Assembly (NCBI GenBank): GCA_014529385.2 | Contig: CM043959.1 | Span: 58,504,753 to 58,568,752, forward strand | Origin: Adiantum capillus-veneris | Lineage: Eukaryota; Streptophyta; Polypodiopsida; Polypodiales; Pteridaceae | Direction of reading: 5' to 3' | Length of the DNA: 64,000 bases | Shown here: in pieces, positions 35,442 through 47,279 of the stretch | Layout: each line of letters begins with the position of its first letter | Position numbering within the stretch: the stretch's first letter is position 1 | The notes under the pieces: model-generated | Seen by the model: only the letters and a program-made list of their open reading frames with translations | Told to the model about the DNA's origin: nothing | The model's database searches: none | Program-made: the position numbers and the translations under genes

Positions 35442-35884
35442 TTCAACATCAGAGGTGTTTCCAGCTTGCAAAAAATGTTGGAGATCAGTAAACCAGAGCA
35501 CGTGTTCAACCTTTTGCAAGTAGCCCACACCTTCAAGGGAAGAGTCTACCAAGACCTGCCTTGGTTCTTAGAGTATGATGAGGGATGTTTCCCAATAAGT
35601 GAGGAAAAAGCAGTGCAAGAAAGAGAAGAAAGAGCACGTGCAGATGTAGAAGTGTCCACAACAGTAGAGTCTAGTGTTCAATTGCCTCACGGTGAGGGGT
35701 TTGATACGACTTCACAGGTACTATCATTTTGTGATTTGAAAACACTCTATTTACACGCGCCATCATAGTGGTGGCAATGCAATTTCACTAAACAATTTAG
35801 CTTTGTTATGCAGATAGAACAATCTGTTCGCTCTTTTGGCTCGCAACGAGTGGCTAGAATGAAAGAAAAACGTGCATTCTATTG
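35442..35884 (+). pseudogene. Last exons of the transposase-like gene split by copia B
   Basis: A frame from about 35474 encodes MLEISKPEHVFNLLQVAHTF, DLPWFLEYDEGC and an acidic, Glu-rich part, ending GFDTTSQ at a donor-like GTACTATC (35718). After an intron ending TTTGTTATGCAG (35813), a short exon encodes IEQSVRSFGSQRVARMKEKR and stops at TGA 35884. The splice sites and the clean stop suggest a real gene end. Joining it to the exons before 29893 is inference from the copia B target duplication. Confidence 0.4.
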
Positions 35885-35998
35885 ATGTTCGTAAGAATCA
35901 TAGTCTCAATTGTTCAACTTATTAATTTGGTCTTGTTGTTCAGCAAAAAGAAGTGAGATGTCTGCAAAGGAGGTTGTAGATTTTGCCACAAGTTTAGA

Positions 35999-36388
35999 AA
36001 CAGAAATACGTTTAGTGGCCAAAGGTTTCAAGCAAGAATATGGTGTCGATTTCCAGGAAATCTTTTCTCCAGTGGTCAAGATGACCACACTGAGAATGTT
36101 GCTTGCTTTGGTTGCCATTGAAGATATGGAGCTTGATCAAATCGATGTCATTACAACTTTCTTACATGGTGAACTCGAGGAAGAGATTTATATGCAGCAA
36201 CATAAAGGGTTTGTGCGAAAGGGCAAGGAAAATTTGGTATGGAAGCTTCTGAAAAGTCTCTATGGCTTGAAGCAATCATCCAGACAATGGTATCAAAAGT
36301 GTGATGCATTTATGCATTCCCTAAGCTATAAGCGCATTAATGAGGATCCATGTCTTTACGTGACAAGACAACCCAATGGACAACTTAT
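35999..36388 (+). pseudogene. Copia D reverse transcriptase, 5'-truncated, left part
   Basis: The frame starts abruptly in RT with RLVAKGFKQEYGVDFQEIFS and runs PVVKMTTLRMLLALVAIEDM, TTFLHGELEEEIYMQQHKGF and LLKSLYGLKQSSRQWYQK to LYVTRQPNGQLI, where copia C has inserted. There is no gag, protease or integrase upstream; the sequence before about 35999 belongs to the transposase-like gene end. The protein is clearly different from A/B/C, so D is another copia family in the opposite orientation. Confidence 0.85.
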
Positions 36389-36580
36389 TGAAGGAGTACG
36401 AGCGGAAGTGCGACGCGAGAGAGAGTGCGAGAAGAAGAGCACGACGATATGGTGAACTCGCTCTATTGTAATGTGTAGAGCATAGTGAGTTCTTATTAGG
36501 TTTTTACAAAAGAATATGTGTACATACCTGGCGGCCCGCCCACTTACCTGGGCGACCACATTGGGCTTTATACCCCAACA
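36389..36580 (-). repeat. Copia C 3' LTR
   Basis: 192 bp with TG/CA ends; followed on the + strand by the inverse of the polypurine tract (CCTCCCACTTAAAGT). Confidence 0.95.
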
Positions 36581-36669
36581 ACCTCCCACTTAAAGTCCAA
36601 CGTGGTACTTTAAGTATGAGAGAAGCTACTATACAAGCTAATATACAAGAGATGTAGAGAAGTGATGTA

Positions 36670-39137
36670 CTACCCTACACCTAACTGCTTGCGAAAATGC
36701 GCAAAGCTCTCTGAGGGAAGTCCTTTTGTAAGTAGATCAGCAGGATTTTCTATGGTGTGAACTTTGACAACCTGAAGTTGCTTATCCTCGAGAATTTCCC
36801 TGATGAAATGATACTTCACATCCACATGCTTTGTCTTTGAGTGATAAACTGGATTGCGAGCCAATTGTATAGCACTTTGACTATCACAATATAACACATG
36901 CATCTCTTCTTTGATTCCCAAATCTGTTACTAATCGATTAAGCCAAATTGATTCTTTGCATGCCTCTGATGCTGCAACATATTCAGCCTCTGTAGTAGAC
37001 TGAGTAACACAATCTTGTAATCTAGAACGCCATGATACTGCTCCACCAGCCAATGTAAAGACATACCCTGACGTAGACCTTCGGTTGTCTAAGTCACCTG
37101 TATAATCTGAGTCTGTAAAACCCTTTACACTTAGCTCCAGACTCCCATAGCATATACGCATACTCTTTGTAGCTTTCAGGTATCTCAATATTCCTTTCAC
37201 TGCCTCCCAATGTTTCTTGCTTGGGTTTGACTTATATCGACTTACTACTCCCACTGCAAATGCAATGTCTGGGCGAGTAGCAATCATTGCATACATCAAA
37301 CTACCCACTGCAGACGCATATGGAATCTTATTCATTTCAGCCTGTTCTTCCTCAGACACAGGACAATCTTGTTTGCTAAGTTTCACATATGGTGGCAATG
37401 GAACACTCAGTGCCTTTCCCTTCTCCATATTGAAACGTTGCAAAACCTTGTCAATATACTCTGTTTGAGATAACCAAATCAACTTCTTTGATCTGTCTCT
37501 CTCAATGCGCATACCAAGGATATGACTTGCCTCACCCATGTCTTTCATGTCGCCATCTTTGACTTCAAAGCTGAAATTTCTTCCAAGTGCTTGCCAGCAA
37601 TCAACATGTCATCCACATACAAAATAAGGATCAGCCAACTACCATCCTTAGCCTTCTTTGTATATAGACAGTGTTCGAACTCACTACGTTTGTAGCCTTG
37701 AGAAAGCATAAACTTGTGGAATTTATGGTACCATGCCCTCGGTGATTGTTTTAAGCCATAAAGACTCTTTAACAACTGGCATACCCAATCTTCCTTGCCT
37801 TTCTCAACAAACCCTTCTGGCTGCTGCATGTAAATTTCCACATCTAAATCACCATGCAAGAACGCTATCTTGACATCCATTTGGTGCAACACCAAATCTA
37901 ATATGGCAACCAATGCAAGAAAGCATCTCAATGTAGTCATCTTGACCACCAGAGAGAAGACTTCATCAAAGTCAATGCCTTGCTCTTGCTTAAAGCCCTT
38001 GGCAACAAGCCTTGCTTTGTACTTTGGCTGACAATCATGAGCGGTGATCTTATACCTGTAAACCCATTTACAGGGTAGAGCCTTTTTGCCCCATGGTAAT
38101 TTAACTAGCTTCCATGTCTGGTTTTTATGCAGAGATGTCATCTCTAACTGCATGGCCAATTGCCAATTCCCGGAGTCCTTCATTTGCACTGCTTCCTTGT
38201 AACATGAAGGCTCATTGCAATCAGTCAACATGACATAGTTCATAGATGGAACAAACCTATCAGGAGGTAGCGTGACACGTCCAGATCTACGCACAATAGG
38301 TGGCTCAGGCTCAGCCAAAACCTGTGGTTCCACTCTATCCTGTCCTTGCTCCTCTTGAGCCCTGACATTTTGTCTTGCACGTGCAGGTCCATCTTCTTGG
38401 AAGACAACTCTTCTAATCTCCTCAACCCTCTCTGGTTTAGAATGATATTTGGATTCATTAAAGTGAACATCATTGCTGCGGACAACCTTTCTAGATTCGT
38501 GATCCCAAAGTCTGTACCCCATCTCATCAGAATTACCATAGCCTAGAAAGATGCACTTTCTACTCTTTGGCTCAAGTTTGTTCCTAAATTCCTTTGGAAC
38601 GTGAGTATATGCCTCACAGCCAAAGACTCCGAGATGCTTGTATGAGGGCATTTTGCCTGACCATACCATCTCTGGCACTGAATCCTTCTGCAAAACCTTG
38701 CTAGGAGATCTATTTACAAGATGAACAGTTGTTGATACAGCTTCAGCCCAAAACCCATTTGGCAGTTGTGCATTAGACAACATACTTCTGACCTTCTCTT
38801 GTATGGTCCTATTCATCCTCTCAGCAACACCATTTTGAGGAGGATTGTAAGGAGCAGTAAGTTCACGTTTTATACCTTTTGACTCACAAAAGTCCTGAAA
38901 GGCCTTTGAAACATAATCTCCACCATTGTCATTGCGTAAGCATTTAAGCTTCTTGCCACTTTGATTCTCCACAAGTGTCACAAACGTTTTGAAAACACTA
39001 AATGCTTCATCCTTGTGCTTGAGAAAGTAAACCCATACTTTCCTCGAGTAATCATCTATAAATGTCATAAGGTAAGAAGCTCCCCCTAGAGATAGGTTAG
39101 GCATAGGTCCACACAAATCACTATGAACAAGTGCCAA
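36670..39137 (-). pseudogene. Copia C pol: integrase, RT and RNase H
   Basis: The frame 39137-37545 carries integrase (LVHSDLCGPM, NDNGGDYVSK, PYNPPQNGVAERMNR) and RT through YVDDMLIAG. The 10-nt deletion at about 37549, identical to that in B, moves the rest of RT and RNase H into the frame 37548-36670, which is open to the TAG at the end of ENPADLLTKGLPSESF. Apart from this deletion the pol text has no stop. Confidence 0.9.
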
Positions 39138-40640
39138 CTATGTATCTCTTCTACTGCTTCTATGCTTATGTGGCTGCTGTGTTTGCTTACCATACAGACA
39201 ATGTTCACAGAATTCAAAATCATTAAATGAAAAGCCAGGCAAATAACCAGAACAAGTCAAGATTTCCATTCCCATCTTGGACATATGTCCTAACCGGCTA
39301 TGCCACAAAGAAACGTTTGGTTGCTCGGTTACATTGATTACATTTTTAGAGACATTTGATACATAAATCATGTAAAGTCCTCCAGACTTTTCTCCATGTG
39401 CTACTGTCACAGAACCCTTGGATATCTTCCATATGTTCTGTCCAAAAGTGGTGACGTAGCCAGCATCATCAAATAAACCTGTGATGATCAAGCTCTTTGT
39501 AATTGCGGGAACATGTCTCACATTCTTCAGCGTGAAAGAAGGGCCATTCTGAAACTTCAATTTAACATTTCCAACACCTAAGATCTCACATGTCTATCCA
39601 TTGCCTAGTCGAACATGATCTTTAGTGGTCACATAAGAAGTAAACCACTCCTTGTTTGGAGACACATGAAGTGATGCCCCTGAGTCTATAATCCAGTCAC
39701 TCAGTGCATTTCCATCAGATGCTGTAAGAAGAGCTGAGTCCATTGTATTCTTCAAGAAGTAGATGTCTCCTGACACTAGACTATCATCCTCTGCAACAGT
39801 GTTTGTCACATTTATTTCTTGAATCTTCATTGAGGACTTGTTCTTCTCACCATGGTCTTCAGCTTTCTCTTTGCCTTTTTCTGCTTTCCATTCTCTGCAG
39901 TCTCTTTTCATGTGACCCTTCTTGCCACAATGGTAGCATTCTATGTCACTCTTGCCTTTAGCACTGCGGGACTTGCTACGAGACTGATTCCTCTTTCCAC
40001 CTTTGTACTTTTCTTTGGTCCTTCCCCTGACAACTACGGCTGTTCCTTTGCCTTTGTCCATTGTCTTTCTATTGGTTTCTTCAGTAAGCAGACTTCCTTC
40101 TACACCTGCTATGTTCAAACCATCTGGAGGTGCAGAATTACTCAAAGCTGTGCGAAAAGTGTCCCAACTTTCCGGCAATGTGATCAACAGGAACATAGCT
40201 CTAACAGGTTCATCAAACTTGACACCTTGAGCTGACAATTGACTGTAGATTGTGTTGAATTCATTCAGATGATTGGACATAGGTGTCCCTTCTTTCATCT
40301 TCAAGTCAACAAGCTTCTTAAGCCAGTATACCTGTGAACCTGCACTATGCTTCTCATAAAGATCACTCAGCTTTAACCATGCTTGATAAGCCGACATCTC
40401 GTCTGCTCTATTGAAGTAAACGCTTTCTGCCAAAGTCAGCATAATGGTAGAAAGTGCCAATTCATCCATTTCGCTCCATTCATCTTCGTCCATATCTTCT
40501 GGTTTTATCCCCTTGAGCTTTATAGGTTTTATCTGCTTCTTTTGTACCAACACGTGCCAAATCTGCTTCTTCCACAATGGGAAATTGGTTCCATCCAGCT
40601 TCTTGATATTGTAAAGAGCAGTGTCCTGTGATCCAGCCAT
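39138..40640 (-). pseudogene. Copia C gag and protease
   Basis: Gag starts at ATG 40640 and is open for 348 codons through an intact CYHCGKKGHMKRDCREW knuckle and an intact protease site (WIIDSGASLHV). It stops at a TAG near 39594, where B has a Gln codon (GQTCEI). The frame resumes to the TAG near 39136, also present in B, before the integrase core. C is the closest to intact of the three copies. Confidence 0.9.
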
Positions 40641-41739
40641 AGCTACGCTTCACAGTGGTTTACTTTCCTGGGAAAAATTCGGCAGAGTTTCCCCTGTAAA
40701 CTGACATCCGAACCAATATCAATCTGTCAAATGAACCAAGAAAGCTTCAGATTCTGCATAAATTTCGGCAGAGTCTCCTTTGTAAAATGGCTCTGGTGTA
40801 CTTAAAAAATAGACCAAAAAACAGCTCAAAAAACACTGTCTCTCTGACACTGTAAGCTATGGGTAAACCTGTCCTGCACCCGTACTGTCTCTGACTGTCT
40901 TGTCACTGTCTTGTAAGCATAGACTGCGACAATGCCTGAATGGCAGTAAAGCAAAGATGCAATCCCAACTGTCTAACTCACTGTCAATACATCCTAGCTG
41001 CCTATCTAAGGGTGCTCGAGGGCCGCTCCAAGACCTGTATCACCGAAAGGATCTCAACATTCGAGAATCCCCCAGCTCAATAAAACCTCACTCGACCCTC
41101 AACAAAGGTTGCAGTAAATCTAACAGTACATAGACTTCCCACAAAGTCATACATCCACAAATTTCTCACTATATGCTGTAACCGCTGCGGCGGTTGTGTG
41201 CTGCGTGACTCACAGCCAGCAAACCCTCAACAAACATACATCATCTCTGACAATACATCCCATGTGGAAGTACCTGTAATGTTAGGATGAAATCTGGAAT
41301 ATCAAGCAGCAAACACAAGCTACTTGATGAACTAGTGGATGTCGCCTACAGTCTGTGTGTAGATGCGCCTGTGTCGTATGTGACTCGCCTCCAAGAACTG
41401 TGAGCCGTCTGTCGATGTGTAGACAGCCACAAATCAACACTCTGGGAGTGTCGATATCCTCAGCACCTGCAGTCGTAGGCCGAAAAAACCAAAATTTGCA
41501 GAGTCGGATATGCACCCGCTGAGACCACGTAGTCGAAAATGGCCTGCGCAAACCTTTGTCGAAGCCGAACGGTGGCCGAGATGACCTCAGAATGAAATTC
41601 TGACAACACCCAGCCCTTCGAGCTGTCCCACGAGATTTGGGGCCGTGTCTTCGCCTGTAGAATTTCACTCCAATCTGAGGTGGTGACTCTAGCCTCCTGC
41701 AGTGCTGCCCCGAGCCTCGATCTGAGCTCTGATACCAGT

Positions 41740-41931
41740 TGAAGGAGTACGAGTGGAAGTGCGACGCGAGAGAGAGTGCGAGAAGAAGAGCATGACGATA
41801 TGGTGAACTCGCTCTACTGTAATGTGTAGAGCATAGTGAGTTCTTATTAGGTTTTTACAAAAGAATATGTGTACATACCTGGCAGCCCGCCCACTTACCT
41901 GGGCGACCACATTGGGCTTTATACCCCAACA
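41740..41931 (-). repeat. Copia C 5' LTR
   Basis: 192 bp; primer-binding site at 41722-41739 directly beside it. The CTTAT target copy follows at 41932. Confidence 0.95.
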
Positions 41932-42939
41932 CTTATTATGCTATCCTTTGTGTAAATGACATGCTTATTGCTGGTCATTCCAAGAAGGACTTTGCTGACT
42001 TGAAAACCAAGCTGAAAAGTCAATTTGACATGAAAGATTTGGGTGAAGCCAATCACATTTTGGGTGTGCGCATTACTTGTGACCATAAGAGAGGTTGTTG
42101 TACGTTTCTCAAAAAGACTATGTGCACAAGGTTCTTGATCGTTTCAACATGCAGAAGGGAAGGCTTTGAGTACTCCATTGCCTGCATATTTGAAACTTAG
42201 CAAGAACAGCTGTCCCAAATCTGTTGAGAAAAAGCTACGATGGCTAAGGTTCCTTATGCTTCAGGTTGTTGTAGTCTCATGTATGCCATGGTGGCTACAA
42301 GACCTGACATTGCACATGTAGTGGGAGTTGTCAGCAGATTTATATTGGGATGTTGTCAAGTCGATTCTTAGATACTTGAGTGGCACTGTAGATAGACAAT
42401 TATGCTATGGTCGTGGATAGTCATCCATTCAGGGATTTGTCGACAATGATTATGCAGTCTGTGTTGACAGTTGTAAATCAACAACAGGTTGGATTTACAT
42501 TTTTGTTGGTTCTGCTATTTCTAGAGATCCGTTCTTCAAGAATGTACATCCATTTCTACCACAGAGGCAGAGTATGTTGCATTGAGTGAGGCATGCAAAG
42601 AAGCTATTTGGCTTGCTCGCCTAGTGAAAGATCTTGGATTGGAGCAGTGTACACCAGTTCTTCATTGTGACAGTCGGAGTGCTATTGCCTTGGCTAACAA
42701 TCCAGTGTTTCATTCCAGAATGAAACACATTGATGTGCGTTATCACTTTAGCCATGAATGCCTATCAAACAAGAGCCTTGATTTAGTGAAGATTCCTACG
42801 TCAAAGTAGACAACAGATGCACTCACTAAAAGTCTCTCTAGCCATCAGTTTCAGCACTGTCATGAGTTGATGGGCATTGGGTGAAGCGTGATAATCTTCC
42901 ATTCTTATGGTCTCCCACATTGGCCATCAAGTGGGAGAA
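41932..42939 (+). pseudogene. Copia D reverse transcriptase end and RNase H
   Basis: RT resumes after copia C with VNDMLIAGHSKKDFADLKTK (the usual VDD reads VND) and FDMKDLGEANHILGVR. Frameshifts and stops follow between 42110 and 42580. RNase H is readable as SEACKEAIWLARLVKDLG and CDSRSAIALANNPV, with a TAG in IPTSK*TTDALTKSL. A purine tract (CAAGTGGGAGAA) ends at 42939, just before the 3' LTR. Confidence 0.85.
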
Positions 42940-43200
42940 TGTTAGGTTTAATGGCCATGTGGCCGACCGCCCATCACTAATTGCTACTAACCCTAAGTGT
43001 AGCTATACACTTGTGTGAGCAAGTGTATACTAGGGGCGGTGCACGTGGTGTTCAAGAACATTATTCATGTTGAGAAGCATTTTGGTTTGGAATGTTTCTT
43101 CGCTCACTACTGCTAGGGTCTTCTGTGGAAAATGCACAAGTCAAGAAGGATGGGATCTTGGTTGCGATTTCATTGCTTGATCCGCTAGTATGACTGCTTT
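42940..43200 (+). repeat. Copia D 3' LTR (right edge uncertain)
   Basis: It begins TGTTAGGTTTAATGGCC directly after the polypurine tract, a typical copia LTR start. No second LTR is in the window, so the right end cannot be fixed; a CA-ended stretch near 43080 is one possibility. Confidence 0.5.
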
Positions 43201-43281
43201 ACCATCTTGGTTATGGGCGTTTCATGTACATGTCGAATATTGGACTTCTAGTCTTTGTACATTTGACCATGTACATCTCAT

Positions 43282-43285
<4 letters not shown>

Positions 43286-43340
<55 letters not shown>
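43286..43340. repeat. (GA)n microsatellite
   Basis: About 27 perfect GA units, followed by unique sequence GTTAGTTGGCCGAGG. Confidence 0.95.
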
Positions 43341-43342
<2 letters not shown>

Positions 43343-44015
43343 AGTTGGCCGAGGTTGGTGCAGCCTGTAGGGACATGAGTCACAAGGCTTATGGTGCACT
43401 GAAGTCTCTAGGGTCCTTAAGTAGGCCACACAGACAGCTTGTAAAGAAGTATGCCTTTGAGAGTTTTCCTCTTAGAGGTCTCCCACATAGGCCCTTTAAA
43501 AAGTGGTGCAAATGAAGGGCCAGCTTGCTCTGCAACACAAGAGGGAAATCATTTTCACCTCCGTAGCAACCATTGCATGCTATTCCCAGCTAGTGAAAAA
43601 GGCAACGAGAACTACATGCAATCCGTCCAAAAGGCGTTCAAAGATTGTGGGGGTTGGTTGAAACAGCCCCAACCAAAATGGCGCAGTTGCATGCCAGTCA
43701 GCACGTTTTTGGCTATGGGGCTTGCAAACTACGTGTTGTGCGGGTCCTCCAAAAGCGCCTTTAAAGGGCTTACAGGGGGAACGCTTTTAACTTCTAAATA
43801 TTTAAAATCTTTTGGGAAGTGTTTGATTTTAGTTCGAACACTCTTAAATTACCCTTCTGCCTACAAAGTACTATTTTTGACTACACTGCTCACCCGATGT
43901 TTCCTGCATATCGAACCGACGGCGGATACACTTCTCTCTCTCCTCTCGATTAAAAATTTTCACGTTGCTGAGAGAGAGGCGTTTGAAGTCTCGCGCGAGA
44001 CTGACGGCCGCCAAA

Positions 44016-44346
44016 ATGGCGATGGCGATGGTGATGACGCCAAGTTGCGTACAGCAGACGCTGCGAGCGCGCAGCAACCCAGCAGATTGGCAAAACAGAG
44101 TGCAGCGCTTGTGGGGCTTCCGACGACAGCATTGGGAGAACTTCCGAAAGGGCAAATCCAATGCAGTACCTACCTCGGCGTCTGCCACCCCTCGCTGCCT
44201 CACCGCCCGCAGTGCTCCCGAGTTGAGGCCTCTCTCTGCTCACCATCTCAAACCTCTCTTGCCCCAGAAGTCCAGGCCCTTTTGCAGCGTTGCCAACTCT
44301 GCAAGGTCCCATTCCAAACCGAGCACTCCCTTCTATAAGCCTTCAG
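44016..44346 (+). CDS. Probable host gene, first exon with transit-peptide-like N-terminus
   Basis: ATG at 44016 lies in a good plant start context (GCCGCCAAAATGGCGATGGC). The frame is open for 110 codons to a strong donor (TTCAG|GTATGTG at 44346/44347). The protein starts MAMAMVMTPSCVQQTLRARS and is rich in Ser, Arg, Ala and Pro, with few acidic residues, as plastid or mitochondrial transit peptides are. The region is GC-richer than its surroundings and is preceded by a CT-rich, 5'-UTR-like stretch. No further exon is recognised downstream, where transposon sequence soon begins. A longer overlapping frame, 43451-44338, lacks these signals. Confidence 0.45.
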
Positions 44347-44652
44347 GTATGTGTACGTCTTTTCAAGGTTTTGCATTTGTTTTACTGCGGTCATTCTTAC
44401 AAAGTCGTTTCTGCGCAAGCCAAACGTTCATGTGTGTATTTGCACACCTGTGAATGCCGATTGCTCTATGGGTTTCCCTCTAAGACGGAAGGACACTTAT
44501 CCGAAGTGTAAAGAGTTTTAATGCATAACCAGTGCAGTGTGCTCTGTTGCAGCCAATGACTAGATGCCAACCTTTCAGGAGCCTTGACTCACTAAGTGGT
44601 TGTCATGCTATTTTTAGCTGTCAATGACCACGCCATTAGATTTACATAGTAG

Positions 44653-44706
<54 letters not shown>
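44653..44706. repeat. (CA)n(GA)n microsatellite
   Basis: A short CA run passes directly into a GA run; the same CA-to-GA arrangement occurs at 45377-45481. Confidence 0.95.
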
Positions 44707-44709
<3 letters not shown>

Positions 44710-45376
44710 CATTATTGCGAAGGTCAAATATTACCAGTGGACCAAAAGAAACGTATCATGTGGGGTGTGAGTTGATAACCGACTCTTGATGCTCAAGAAT
44801 TGTGGAGATGATCGTCACAATTGAGAGTCAATATTGTGGTTGGGAGATGAATGTGTATAGGAAGAGCTCATGGCTGAAAAGCAAGCAAAGGCCAAAATGA
44901 CCTTACGTTAGGACTTAAGAATTTGTTCCTTTGGAAGTTGTTGTGTGAAGTTTGATTTCTAGGATTAAGGTTTTAAGATGTCTTATCCTTTTTTGTTTAA
45001 AGTTGAGTACTTATGTTTCAGCCAAGTAAGCTGCGCCAACTTATTTTGTGCATGCCTTTCCTTAAAAAAATTTAAAGTTAATAATGTTTGGTTTTATCTA
45101 GTTTTGTTTCGTAGCAAATAAAGTAATTTAGTTTTTATTTTCTTTCTTTTTTCTTTTCTTTTCTTGTGTCCCTTGCTTTTATAGTTTTAAGAGTGCTTTA
45201 TTTTCTCTTATAATTCGTGAGTTCAGACTTTTTTGAACTTATGAAGGTATATCTATTAGACCAAACCGTTACAAACTGGTGAATCTGATACCATGTCTGG
45301 GTACAAAAAAAGAGGATACTAAAGTGAAACTAAAGGTGCTATTGATTGGAAATGTGTATGGTATGTGTGATCATTG
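44707..45376. other. Non-coding AT-rich stretch
   Basis: No ORF or repeat boundary supports a gene. It lies between two CA/GA microsatellites and contains T-rich runs near 45120-45180. Confidence 0.5.
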
Positions 45377-45396
45377 ACACACACACACACACACAC

Positions 45397-45481
<85 letters not shown>
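45377..45481. repeat. (CA)n(GA)n microsatellite
   Basis: About 10 CA units followed by about 40 GA units. It gives spurious ORFs of alternating Arg-Glu and Ser-Leu on the two strands. Confidence 0.95.
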
Positions 45482-45484
<3 letters not shown>

Positions 45485-46009
45485 TTTCGAGATGCCAAAC
45501 TCGGTCTATGAGACAAATGAATGTACATATCTGTTATATCTGTCATCCCACGAAAAGAAACGTCGAGTTGAATATAAGAGAGGTGGCTACCATCCCTTTC
45601 TCAAAGATTCCAGATACTAACACTTTTGAGTTGAAAGGGGTGTTATAGTTGCAAAGGATTGTGGTTACGGATTGACCAAAACAGCGTCTTAGGTGTCATG
45701 TGATTGGTTAGCCGCTTGTAGAGCTCTTGTTGAGTGACAAGACTTGAAGAAGAAGCCCTGACTAATATCGTGCCAGTAGTTGCCATAAGAAGAGAGGATA
45801 GTGTTATTCGGAATGATTGGGTGTAAAGGGCACGTAGACAGTGAATCAGGTTGAACGTCAAAGGCGTGAGCTTAATTGGCATCGGTTTGAATTTTAGTAT
45901 CCAACACTTATACAGATCAGGATGAAATCATAAAAATTTAGAGGTCGATAGCGTGATGTGGCAGATTACCCGCGGCCCAAGATAGAAGAGAGAGATTTTT
46001 TGAAAGTGA

Positions 46010-46536
46010 TGGTGTGGCATGCTGATGTGGCATCCATGGCTGGCTAAGAAGCCAATGTAAAAGTGATTTTGAGGGCTCCGACATTATTAGCAGATGCTTT
46101 TCCATAGCGTAAGCTTTTTGTATCTGTTGCTTTCAGCCAAGGGCCTTTATAAGTGAGCCTAGAGGGCCACTTTTGCAAATCAGATTGGTAGCTACTGCAA
46201 AGAGTACTCCTTTGGCAGTAGTACTCTGTGATTGTATAATATAAAAGATGTACCGAAAGGGGCACCAGACGTTGGGGCGAGTGCTTTCGGAGCAATGTTC
46301 TTGTCCATTATTGTAAAGAAAATGGACTCACCAAGGTGTAGGCGAACGATCGCCATAGCACGAGCATCAAGCTCTTCCCACTCATCATTAGTGTAAACAC
46401 CCTCTTTATGCTCTTTCAATGGCGTTGCAAGGCCCTTATTGACCAAGACATCAAGTATACACTGCTTTTATATCATGAAGTTTGTGCCATCAAACTTCTT
46501 GATATAATACTTTTCTTTCTTAGAAGTTCTAGCCAT
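46010..46536 (-). pseudogene. Copia gag relic joined to an LTR-like fragment
   Basis: From ATG 46536 the minus strand reads MARTSKKEKYYIKKFDGTNF, then a stop, then VNKGLATPLKEHKEGVY and DEWEELDARAMAIVRLHLG. This is the start of a copia gag, similar in plan to those of A-C (KKLDGTNFPLWKK, EWSEMDELALSTIMLTL). It ends near 46300, where + strand text (AAGGGGCACCAGACGTTGGGG, AAGTGAGCCTAGAGGGCCAC) resembles parts of the K-element LTRs. The piece is a truncated, rearranged remnant. Confidence 0.65.
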
Positions 46537-46799
46537 GACTGACAGAAGCAAATGCAAAAGAGTGAGACTAGGAATTTATGGCGAAACTTTTGCGAAACTT
46601 TTGGCCGAGTCTCCTTTGTACAGAGATTAAAATCTCAAGCAAAACAAAATCAATGCATAAAATATCAAGTGTGCTCTCTGGACATAAACTGCTCAAAAGA
46701 ATTGTCGAACGACTGCCAACTTGGTCAAAGCACCTATACCCATCTATACATATCCTATAGCAAGGCCACGAATGGGGATCTCCAACAACCTAATCCCTA

Positions 46800-47120
46800 A
46801 ACACAAAAAATTTAAAAGCCAAATCCTAATGCTGTTTTTTGTAAATTGCACTGACCTTGCTGATGTGGTAGGTTGTATGGACTTTTACGATTTGCGTTGG
46901 GTGGTTCTAGTAGCTTTTGGAAGTAGATGCTTTTAGAGAGTGCTTTTGGGGCTTTGCTTTTGGGAATCTCTTGTACTGTTTATAAGTGCCCAGAGGGCCA
47001 CTCTTCAGAGAGCATTTGGACATAGAGTCTCAAAGAGAGCTGGACCCTTAGGGATTTGTACCTTTGTGAAGCAATATACCGGAAGGGGCGCCAGTCTTTG
47101 GGGCCATTGCATCTGGGGAT

Positions 47121-47208
<88 letters not shown>

Positions 47209-47279
47209 GTTAAGTTATTTGCAGATTTTGTTTGTGTGTTGCTATTGATTTCTCGCTTGGAGTGCTCAAGCTTGTAACA
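46800..47279 (+). repeat. Element K left LTR, 5'-truncated, with (TA)n
   Basis: The LTR ends AGCTTGTAACA before the primer site. It contains a (TA)n run at 47123-47205 at the place where the other LTR has (TC)n. Confidence 0.65.
47123..47205. repeat. (TA)n microsatellite
   Basis: About 41 TA units inside the left K LTR. Confidence 0.95.

Larger units (their letters stand above)
36389..41931 (-). mobile_element. Ty1/copia element C, full length, nested in copia D
   Basis: 192-bp LTRs (36389-36580 and 41740-41931) bound 5543 bp with CTTAT on both sides (36384-36388 and 41932-41936). The LTRs differ at about four positions, the fewest of the three family members. The D frame continues across the junction, confirming insertion. 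Remaining defects are two TAG stops and one frameshift. Confidence 0.95.

Noticed and set aside
43451-44338. 295-codon + ORF overlapping the probable host exon
   Set aside because: It lacks a good start context and domain features, and the overlapping frame from 44016 has a better start and a splice donor.
45377-45481. ORFs of alternating Arg-Glu or Ser-Leu
   Set aside because: They are translations of the (GA)n microsatellite; similar ORFs at 43286, 47123, 56374 and 63714 were dropped for the same reason.
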